This document shows positions 56,663 through 64,000 of a DNA stretch of 64,000 bases, piece after piece (the stretch's first letter is position 1; each line of letters opens with the position of its first letter). The position numbers and the translations under genes were made by a program. Source of the DNA: Hanleya hanleyi (taxonomy: Eukaryota; Mollusca; Polyplacophora; Lepidopleurida; Hanleyidae); contig JAVTVY010019630.1 of the NCBI GenBank assembly GCA_036873755.1, positions 1 through 64,000 of the forward strand. The letters are read 5' to 3'. Under the pieces are notes generated by a model. It saw nothing but the letters and a program-made list of their open reading frames with translations. It was not told the DNA's origin and did not search any database.

Positions 56663-56787
56663 AGTTGTGTAGGGTCCGCATCACAGATGTCTCCCACCTC
56701 CTCCATGATATCGACCTTATCTGCATACACGTGCAGGAAAACCTCGCGGGAGAAGCTGAGATACGCCAGTATTATATGCTCCGTCAT
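56650..56787 (-). pseudogene. Truncated paralogue of the 57-kb unknown protein
   Basis: From ATG at 56785-56787, about 45 codons (SREVFLHVYADKVDIMEEVGD) match the start of the next gene (LTPRVGLHVYEDKVTLVEDRGD). The match ends where integrase sequence begins, in another frame. This is a deletion junction that removed the rest of this gene and the 5' half of the integrase. Its TATA box (56827-56834) is intact. Confidence 0.65.
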
Positions 56788-56826
56788 GGTCAGTACGTGA
56801 TTGGTACCAGATTTGACTGTCTCTCG

Positions 56827-56834
56827 TATTTATA
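56827..56834 (-). promoter_or_regulatory. TATA box of the truncated paralogue
   Basis: Minus-strand TATAAATA, 47 nt upstream of the ATG at 56787, in the same context (TATAAATACGAG) as the box at 57414-57421. Confidence 0.65.
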
Positions 56835-56859
56835 GGGAGAACCCCATGAGATCAAAGGA

Positions 56860-57363
56860 TCAGGTGGTCATGTCACTGGGCTTACTGAGTCTAGCCGGGT
56901 AATCAATGGCATCGTCGTCGGGTTCATGGCTAGACAGTTGTTCATTGGGTTCTGCCGCCGCTTCTCTCAGGGCACGAGCCCACTCCAACTCGTCTGATGA
57001 CCGCTCGTCCGGTGTAAACAGCTGGTCCACGATAAGCACCACTTTCTCGAAGGCTGTCCACAGATCGGGGTCTAGGGTGAAGCTTCGCGTAGGGTCTTGG
57101 TAGCGGCCCAGGCGTGGGGAGAAGGGTCCACGGTATACGTAGATGGCATTGTCTATGTGGATGAGGTGTCCATCGAGCTCGCCGCTCAACACCCGTTTAA
57201 ATTTGGTCCAGCCGTCACAGTGTAGCGTAACCGTATTTGATACGGTCTCAGTGGGCGACCAGCAAACATCTCCACGGTCTTCCACGAGGGTGACTTTATC
57301 TTCATAGACGTGTAACCCCACCCGGGGTGTAAGAGGAAGGATGGCTCGTAGAACTGGTGACAT
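56860..57363 (-). CDS. Unknown Polinton accessory protein
   Basis: 167 aa from the first ATG (57361-57363). A GTG 33 bases further upstream is in frame but less likely. The N-terminal region has RVGLHVYEDKVTLVEDRGDV, shared with the truncated paralogue at 56787; the middle has YVYRGPFSPRLGRYQDP; the C-terminus is acidic (SSDELEWARALREAAAEPNE). No catalytic motif or transmembrane segment is visible. TATA box 58 nt upstream. Duplication next to a decayed paralogue suggests an element-specific gene pair. Function unknown. Confidence 0.6.
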   Translation of the reverse strand: MSPVLRAILPLTPRVGLHVYEDKVTLVEDRGDVCWSPTETVSNTVTLHCDGWTKFKRVLSGELDGHLIHIDNAIYVYRGPFSPRLGRYQDPTRSFTLDPDLWTAFEKVVLIVDQLFTPDERSSDELEWARALREAAAEPNEQLSSHEPDDDAIDYPARLSKPSDMTT

Positions 57364-57413
57364 GCTTGACCCAATGACGATCGGTGAATGACGCACACTG
57401 TGTCTGACCCTCG

Positions 57414-57421
57414 TATTTATA
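57414..57421 (-). promoter_or_regulatory. TATA box of the unknown accessory gene
   Basis: Minus-strand TATAAATA, followed by CGAGGG, 58 nt before the ATG at 57363. Confidence 0.65.
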
Positions 57422-57548
57422 GTCAGGTCCCACTGTCAATGCCACAGCACCAGGGTCAATAGGGCACAGACCATGACTAGGCCAACCAGCCGTCGCTGAT
57501 TCCGGCGTGAGCGCTCGTGGTCCATAGCCCGAGCATCAAGGATGGCTA

Positions 57549-57758
57549 TCATAGTCCAGTAGGAGTGATGGCACACCTCTCCATCGAGTGCACTCTGTCG
57601 AGGACCGCTTCTGTGAACTCGTTCAGGATCTGGCGTCGCCCCTCGTTGTCGTCGCCATCTGCAAACATGGACCGGACCACTGCTCGGTAACCCGTGAGTG
57701 AATTAACCACAGTGGCATGCTGTAAAAGGCGAGTCGCATAGGGCTGGATCTCCGTCAT
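57549..57758 (-). CDS. Small unknown protein, 69 aa
   Basis: ATG at 57756-57758, TATA box at 57804-57811. The product (MTEIQPYATRLLQHATVV..., then RRQILNEFTEAVLDRVHSME) is mainly helical in appearance, without transmembrane or zinc motifs. It is the first gene leftward from the divergent promoter region shared with the zinc-finger gene. A start with the same MTE as the truncated paralogue may be chance. Function unknown. Confidence 0.5.
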   Translation of the reverse strand: MTEIQPYATRLLQHATVVNSLTGYRAVVRSMFADGDDNEGRRQILNEFTEAVLDRVHSMERCAITPTGL

Positions 57759-57803
57759 GGCTCTGCAACCGCAGGAATGAAGTTGTGGGATCCAGAGAGA
57801 CGT

Positions 57804-57811
57804 GTTTTATA
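57804..57811 (-). promoter_or_regulatory. TATA box of the 69-aa gene
   Basis: Minus-strand TATAAAAC, 53 nt before the ATG at 57758. Confidence 0.6.
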
Positions 57812-58019
57812 GACCAGGTCACACATGCGCGCCTAGATGTAGCTCTACGGGTGTAGTCCGTGATACGTACTATTCTGATGGGTTAGTCCAAAAAAGAGAG
57901 CAACAACAACACAGATTACAGATCAATCCTTTTATTATGCGTGAATCGGGCATAACCTGTGAACATCATAGGAATGCATGTACTGACCTGTCTGTGGGGG
58001 TTTTCCACAATGTCGTTCA

Positions 58020-58085
58020 ACTTCGGGTCTTTTCGGGTACGTCCGTGTCTTTTCGGTAAAGTCCGTGTCTTTTTGGTAAAGTCCA
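58020..58085 (+). repeat. GTCCGTGTCTTTTCGG iterons, copy 2
   Basis: Three to four units; the same motif and relative place as at 10-90 in copy 1. Confidence 0.6.
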
Positions 58086-58134
58086 TCCTCGACTGGTGTA
58101 GAGTGTGCTAAAAATAGATCACCAGCTAGCGTGC

Positions 58135-58142
58135 TATAAAAG
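58135..58142 (+). promoter_or_regulatory. TATA box of the accessory zinc-finger gene, copy 2
   Basis: TATAAAAG in the same block GCTATAAAAGGGAAGCGGCC as at 217-224. The promoter is conserved although the gene has lost its start codon. Confidence 0.7.
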
Positions 58143-58182
58143 GGAAGCGGCCTTGTCGTTTCATCAGACACTCTGTCAACCA

Positions 58183-59062
58183 CTTGCACAACTTGCCAGA
58201 AACAGTTTACTCGTCTAGATAATTTACGACTTATATAACCTGCGCACGGTCATTTAATCGGGAGGAAAATTTACTGCGCCACGAACGTTCAATTCATGGT
58301 CCACCCAAGCGTCCATGCGAGGATTGTGGTCAACTCTTCAAACGACGCAGTCAGTTGCTGCGACACCAGCGGTTGATTCATGCCCCGGTACCATGGCATG
58401 AGCGACAACTTGCTACTGAAGAGGAGCCGCGGAAGGTCAGACCCAGTGAAGATAAGCCCGGGGAGACGAACGCCACTGGTGATGCGATGAAGGAGAGCCC
58501 GCCTATACCCACAGTTCAGAAGAGCCTGGATATCCAGCCGGTCCCCAGCGTTACGGTTTCGAGTCATACGCCTGACAACATCGAACATTTTCTGGGCGAT
58601 CTCTTACAGGACAACCATCCAGTGAGTGACATCGATCGGCGACATTGGTCCATGACACGGCACCGTTTCCACCATCATGGCCCTATTCAAGATATTTACA
58701 ATTTTCCACTGACCAACCGCACCCGTCTACGCAGCTACGTGGAAGCCATCTTCAAAGATCAAACTACGGCCTTCAAATTGAATGTCGCTTTCGGGTACAT
58801 CTTACGTATCAAAAAGACGGGCCAGTTACGGTATTATCATCCCGGCAATAATATATATGTGTCTGACCAGCCGTTCATCATCATTAACCGGAGGTAACTA
58901 GAGACGATGCTGGAGATACTGGACACCGTGAATGGCTTGAGATGGGCACATCGTCAACGCTCCAACATACACTGGGTGGTAGAGAGGGTAACCAATGTCA
59001 CGTTTTTCCTTACCAAGCTGACCGACCACCACCATCGGTTGAATGCGTCACCCGCGCACTGA
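58183..59062 (+). pseudogene. Accessory zinc-finger gene, broken copy
   Basis: Colinear with 270-1214. Compared with that copy, a small deletion removes the start codon, a second deletion of about 28 bases removes the end of finger 1 and the start of finger 2, and finger 3 (CEDCGQLFKRRSQLLRH) is intact. Further deletions shorten the linker. Near 58897 a serine codon (TCA) is TAA, so translation stops before the last 55 codons. The C-terminal domain is otherwise well kept (YNFPL, FGYIL, VTNVTFF). Confidence 0.85.
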
Positions 59063-59213
59063 TGAATACCATAACATGCCGCACATACTCTCTATGTCTA
59101 CATGCTGATCGTTGACTTGAGCTCAGTAAACACTTGTACCTAATGTGACGGTGCGTTAAATAATAAAACATGGTGTTTGATATTTCAGTTTGTTTTGCTG
59201 TGAACACACTAAA

Positions 59214-59246
59214 CATACCCAGGGCGGCTCCCCCAGCCTGGGTATG
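59214..59246 (+). other. Conserved hairpin, copy 2
   Basis: Identical in stem and loop to 1351-1383; a degenerate poly(A) region follows. Confidence 0.6.
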
Positions 59247-59387
59247 ATGTACCATTGGGGATGATAAACTATATAAACATTGCTGAACTTGTTGTTATTC
59301 AAGACAACCGCTATCCGATTGTATAATACAGAATATATAATGTATAATACAGGACATATATGGTGCAATACAGGAAACCTGTGGTAT

Positions 59388-59513
59388 ATTGGGCCGCCCA
59401 TCATTTCAATGTACAAGCCCCGTTCTGGGCTTAAGTTCTTTCAATGTTCAAGCCCCCTGTTCTGGGCTTAAGATTACAAGCCCCCTGTCCTGGGCTTCAG
59501 TTCTTTCAATGTA
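59388..59513. repeat. AAGCCCAGAACNGGGGCTTG hairpin repeats, right cluster
   Basis: Inverted counterpart of 52443-52605, with shared TTTCAATGTACAAGCCCC and GTTCTTTCAATGT. Confidence 0.8.
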
Positions 59514-60555
59514 CTGCGCGCGCGCGCGTGCGGATAGTGACCCCTGTCGGCGCCAAAATGTCTATTTCCATACACTTTCTCTACTGCGCATGCGCAGCAT
59601 GACGTCAGTTCCACGTCAGACCCACCCCGTCGGATTCTCCCTCACGACTGCTTCACATGGATACCTCACTCGATCCCATCGACCCAATAGGGGCCCACCT
59701 AAACCCCAACACGTCTATTTCTATACTACGGCCAGACTGCGCATGCGCAGACTATTGACAACGAACGACACACTAGCTCAGGCGGATGCTCCCTCACGAC
59801 AGCTTCACACTGATACCTCACTCGATCCAATCGGCCCACTCGTGGCTCACCTAAACCCTAACACGTCTATTTTCACACCCTCTTCCCAGAATTCCCTGTA
59901 TGCGCATGCGCAGAATGTGGACAACGGCCGAGCCACTAGTCCAGTCAGATGCCCCCTCACATAGGCTTCACATTGATATCTCATACGACTCCATCGGCCC
60001 ATTAGAAACCCCGCTCGATCCCAAAACGTCTATTTCCATACCCTTTGGCCACCGCGCATGCGCGGAATGGTGACAACGCCCGAGCCCCTAGTCCAGTGAG
60101 ATGCCCCTTCACGAATGCTTCACATTGATACCTCATATGACCCCATTGGACCATTAGTGGCTCGACTAGACCCCAAAACGTCTATTTCCATACCCTTTGG
60201 CCACCGCGCATGCGCAGAATACCGATATTTCAACCCCACACCCAGCCCATTAGATGCCTCTTCACGAATGCTTCACTTTGATACCTCACTCGACGCCATC
60301 GGACCATGCAGCGTATTTCCAGTCTAGGGACTACTTTTTCTCCGCGGAAGCTTTTTCTCGCGACCGCATCACCGTCAGACCGCATCACCGCGGATGAATA
60401 CATTCCCTGCAACAATTGGAACTCTCCTGTGTTGGAGGTAGCTTTTTGGTCATTCTGCCGGAACTATAGTGCACTTGACCTCTCCTCTTCATTTCCTCAT
60501 CAAATATGCAAATTTCTGAGGTCAATAGGAGTCGATCGGTCCTTTCCCTACTACT
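59514..60555. repeat. Right terminal inverted repeat with ~150-bp units
   Basis: Units with GCGCATGCGCAGAATG lie near 59590, 59745, 59900, 60055 and 60210 (period about 155 bp). The terminal 600 bp match 49853-50460 inverted. The end is CCCTACTACT at 60555. Confidence 0.9.
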
Positions 60556-60561
60556 CATGTA
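60556..60561. other. Target-site duplication CATGTA (right)
   Basis: Identical to 49847-49852. Confidence 0.9.
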
Positions 60562-61384
60562 CATGTCTGACAGGGTGAATATGTACACTCATACGCATTC
60601 ACTGTTATTGTGTGGTATTTTCACATCCTATTTACTGTCATGTTTACATTAGAGCTTGAGTATATTACTTATGGAGGAATGAATTTTGATTTGGACCTGT
60701 ACATGTCAATCTCAGTAAACTCAGATATAGTATCACGGGATATTATATCTGACCTCAACGCTATATAAATCCCGTGCGAATTTGAAACTACATTTGTTGG
60801 CCAATCAGGTGGCTAGCTTGGTAAAACAATTTCAAATTTACGCCCACATTAATTACACACGGTAGCACGTGGGCTAATATATCTATCCAAATATGACATC
60901 ATTTCCAGACTCTGTGCGTGGTAAACCATAGAGATCAAAGAGTTTACTTCCGACGAAAAGTCTGGCTTTGTTAGGGGCTAGAAAAAGAACAAAGGACTGT
61001 GCCGTGCACGTCAGTCATTGTCAGGGAGAAAAGGCAGAAATTGTCGTGATTGGCTTATTATGGGATCTCGTAGAATATCGGTGAACATTTCGCTCGCAGT
61101 GATCATAGCGTTACGTCTATATGGTATTCCCCTGATTTACCATCTTGGCTTTCCTAGATTGATTATATGTCAGCATTTGCTACTTTAGTCTGGCGAGACA
61201 TCCCTATGAACCCTGAGATATTTCGTAGAAATTCGCTGAAACCTTGTATCCATTTTCTTAAGTGCACACAGCTGCTTCCGTGTCCTCGTCTCACGCCGAC
61301 GATGCGGTGAACGGACTCCCATCTTCGGCGGCAACTGACCTAGTTCATATATACTAATGCCATTCAGAAAGTTGGTAACATTTA
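60562..61384. other. Gene-poor stretch
   Basis: No gene or repeat recognised. Confidence 0.5.
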
Positions 61385-61870
61385 TATACAATTATTTTTA
61401 GGATGCCACTTTCTTGATAAAGCACAAATACTAGTGCTGGATGGGTCAGTCCCGTGCGAGACACGAACCCTCGTCCTTAGAGTTTGGCACCAAATCGCCA
61501 GTAGTAAATGCAAGCACTCTGGACCTCTCGGCCACCTCAGCTTCCACAAAAGAGGATTACGTACATTTACTACCCCTCTGATAGACTGAATAATGGCACA
61601 GCTCCTAAAGCCGATATTATATATATATATATATATACTAATGCCCTTTAGAAAGTAAGTAAGGATTATATCCAATTATTTTTAATATGTCACTTTCTTG
61701 ATAAACCACAAATACTAGTATTGGATGGGTCAGTCCCGTGCGAGACACGAATCCTCGTCCTCAGAGTTTGGCACCAAATCGCCAGTAGTAAATGCAAGCA
61801 CTCTAGACTACTCAACCACCTCAGCTTCCACAAAAGAGGAAGTTCGCAGACCGGAGTCTAGATTACGTAC
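61385..61870 (-). repeat. Two copies of a tRNA-derived SINE-like repeat
   Basis: Segments 61399-61560 and 61688-61843 are about 93% alike. On the minus strand each reads GCTGAGGTGGCCGAGAGG (box A like) and GAGGGTTCGTGTCTCGCACG (box B like), resembling a class II tRNA with a long variable arm. A TA microsatellite (61617-61638) separates them. Confidence 0.6.
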
Positions 61871-62084
61871 ATTTAGTAACTTTTAACCATAGATGCATGT
61901 ACAAAATCAGTTGGAGCCAGAACACCTTTTCACTGATATGCATAGAATTTCCACGTAACTTGAAAACAATGATATCTAAATTTCGTAAAAAAAACAAACA
62001 GATAGAGATAGAGCTGAAAATCATTGTCCAAAAGGATGTTGACCGAATAAGAGTATTAAAAAATACTCATTATATAAAAACCAC

Positions 62085-62262
62085 CTTTATCTATCCCCAC
62101 CAAACCACCTTTATCTATCCCCACCAAACCACCTTTATCTATCTATCCCCACCAAACCACCTTTATCTATCCCCACCAAACCACCTTTATCTATCTATCC
62201 CCACCAAACCACCTGTATCTATCCCCACCAAACCACCTTTATCTATCCCCACCAAACCACCC
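62085..62262. repeat. 24-28-bp minisatellite
   Basis: Seven to eight units of ACCACCTTTATCTATCCCC plus ACCAA; some units have an extra TATC. Confidence 0.95.
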
Positions 62263-62329
62263 AGATGTTATACCATGATGTTCGAATTTGTCTGACAGAT
62301 AAAGTAAAAAGAAATACATTAACCCAGAG

Positions 62330-63622
62330 TTAGGAAGAGATGGGACTTAAAAATGAGAACATATCGATCCGACGGCTACTATGCCAGTGTTTTTTTGAAG
62401 CATCTGCGACTCCGATAAAAGATCTCATTATTTGGGGGAAGGGCGGGGGGCTGGGTGGAATATTCACTGAAGAAATGCACAATACATTCTGGAGAGATGT
62501 TTCACAAGCATCGATAGACGTAGGCATAACAGAAGTACCTCCGCCAGCAGATGATATTAAATCAATTAATTTATGGGACAACAAAGATATTAAAGTGGGT
62601 AGAAAAGCAATATTCTTCAAAACATGGTAGGATGCAAATATTTGCTTTATTGGAAACTTATTAACTGCTTCAAACAAGTTTATGTTATACACTAAATTCA
62701 TGGATAAATATGGTATAAAAACAAACTTTTTGGAATATTATGGGATTACCAACGCCATATCAACATTCCTAAAATTCATTAACTAAGCCACGTGCCTGAT
62801 AACCTTTGTCTCCCAGTACAATTGAAGCCAATGTTACAAAACAACAATGGATGTAAAGACACGTACTTGCTTCTGACAACTTAAATCTGTCTCCAAACTT
62901 AAGTGGAATATGATATTCCATAACCAGCTGGACAAGAAATGCATATATATGCTTCTATTCAAATCATGTACAGATTCCAAAGTACGATCGTTTCAGTACA
63001 GAATAAACCACATGTTTTTAGAAACAAACAACCTGCAAACAAGCCAAATGAAAATCATTCAAAACGATAAGTGTAACTTCTGCAATAGCGAAACTGAAAA
63101 ACTCTTATGCAAATATTTTGGGAATGTACACCTGTAAAGGAATTATGGGAAAGTATAATGGACTGGATAACCAGTAAAACTGATAACTTAATTGATATGA
63201 AAATTGAAAAAAGCCGTCCTTGGCGTGGTATCAGACAGTTTTCTCAATTCAGGTAAACTTCATCCTTATTACAGTAACATTCTATATACAAACAGAACAA
63301 GTGCAGAGGTTAAGCTAAAACACTATTAAGTATAACGCTAACACAAGAAATAAACAAAAAAGTTGAAATTGAAAAAAATAATTGCCATCAAGACAAATTG
63401 AAACCTTTGAACAGAAACGGAAAACTACAGCACGACTAAGTTAATTCAAAAAAGTATATTGCTCAGTAATACAGATAATTGTATATTAATCTTGATCTAC
63501 TATACAGATCCAAATTTATTATTAACAATGTCTATGTAGGTCTGTTTTTATGTCTAGGAGTATATGTATTTGCCTGTTCGTGTATGCTAGCATGTCAATA
63601 AAAAAAAATAAGAAGAAAAAAT
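62330..63622 (+). mobile_element. 5'-truncated LINE (L1/Tx1-like), 3' part of ORF2
   Basis: Fragment 1 (62340-62760, broken frames) has the pattern LWDNKDIKVGRKAIFFKTW and KYGIKTNFLEYYGI. Fragment 2 (62910-63137) has RSFQYRINHMFLETNNL and KCNFCNSETEKLL, a CxxC zinc knuckle as in the C-terminal region of L1/Tx1-type ORF2 proteins. The 3' end is A-rich (63598-63622). Stops and shifts make it inactive. Confidence 0.65.
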
Positions 63623-64000
63623 GTTGGGCATGGGGTGACCCCGACGATAGAGATCAGCTATGTTCATCATATTGAAGGCATGTCCATCGAAGACACATAG
63701 ATTGCTTTATAAATACAGTGTGCGTCCTGACCATGAAACCGAGTGTGGACCCCAATAGTATTTCCATTTTAATTAGTCTTCTACTTTGGGACTTGTCAAA
63801 AAATCAATAGTTAACCCTGCAACAATTTTCTTTTTCTACAGCGTGTATAACAAAAAGAACTCTACAAAATGATTACCATTTCTCTGTGATATCGATAATA
63901 TATCACGCTTGAACTAACTATTTAACTCACTCTATTTTAAACTCAAGTACAGTTGTTTATGTACCGGGCCTCAATTACTTAGGGAGGCGCCATAATGTAT
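63623..64000. other. Right window edge, no feature seen
   Basis: Nothing recognisable. Confidence 0.5.

Larger units (their letters stand above)
49853..60555 (-). mobile_element. Complete Polinton/Maverick-like element, copy 2 (10.7 kb)
   Basis: The element begins AGTAGTAGGG and ends CCCTACTACT, with long terminal inverted repeats and a perfect 6-bp target duplication CATGTA. Polintons are known for 6-bp duplications and this gene set: retroviral-type integrase, packaging ATPase, adenain-type protease, and major and minor capsid proteins. All are present on the minus strand in a leftward block; accessory genes lie to the right. No DNA polymerase B is visible, and several genes are truncated or shifted, so this is a non-autonomous, decaying copy. 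It is shorter than the usual 15-20 kb. Confidence 0.9.

Noticed and set aside
49853..60555. Adintovirus or virophage integrant as the primary label
   Set aside because: The 6-bp duplication, inverted repeats and integrase-chromodomain layout fit Polinton best; without a polymerase gene the virus subgroup cannot be decided.

Overview
The window is animal nuclear DNA. Multi-exon genes have consensus GT..AG splice sites. There are C2H2 zinc-finger genes with IKEEP-type acidic N-termini, a BEN-domain gene, a LINE fragment, SINEs, MITEs and long satellites. Gene density is very low and transposon density very high. The mix fits a marine invertebrate such as a lancelet, hemichordate or lophotrochozoan; the species cannot be fixed from sequence alone.

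Left part (1-13 kb). Positions 1-3051 are the right end of a Polinton/Maverick-like virus-derived transposon. It carries an intact zinc-finger accessory gene (270-1214) and a terminal-repeat satellite of 151-bp units. A bacterial-type ATP-grasp ligase gene follows (3635-4555). Then come several kilobases with no recognisable gene, apart from degenerate tandem repeats and a decayed DIRS-like retroelement (about 11.2-12.7 kb).

Middle (15.6-43 kb). An LTR-like segment is cut by a probable CACTA/EnSpm element (about 16.06-21.8 kb) that holds a seven-exon BEN-domain/coiled-coil gene on the minus strand. A second CACTA/EnSpm copy (about 29.2-32.73 kb) holds a broken multi-exon Transposase_21-type gene on the plus strand. 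Both copies share a terminal array of the palindrome TTCTATAGAA. Between them lie a 158-bp satellite, a diverged duplication and several inverted-repeat MITEs, one nested with a 9-bp target duplication. Next come a decayed zinc-finger pseudogene (plus, 34.2-38.4 kb) and its convergent, apparently functional relative (minus, 39.6-42.6 kb).

Right part (43.5-64 kb). Two non-autonomous DNA elements with clear target duplications (43570-45273 and 47188-48252) precede an 18-bp minisatellite with a binary variant pattern. Then comes a complete Polinton-like element at 49853-60555, flanked by the perfect 6-bp duplication CATGTA. It carries genes for an integrase remnant, packaging ATPase (truncated), pVI-like protein, two-part major capsid protein and adenain-type protease (frameshifted), plus unknown proteins and a zinc-finger pseudogene. 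No DNA polymerase B gene is visible. Several of its genes have a TATA box 47-58 nt upstream of the ATG. The window ends with tRNA-derived SINE-like repeats, a minisatellite and a 5'-truncated LINE.

The two Polinton copies are one family: same accessory gene, same 3' hairpin, same terminal satellites rich in TGCGCATGCGCA palindromes. The 49.85-60.56 kb copy shows the gene order and borders; the left copy shows the intact accessory gene. The most unusual points are the CACTA-associated BEN gene, the NRF-1-like palindrome arrays in the Polinton ends, the capsid gene split at an ATGA overlap, and the zinc-finger accessory protein.
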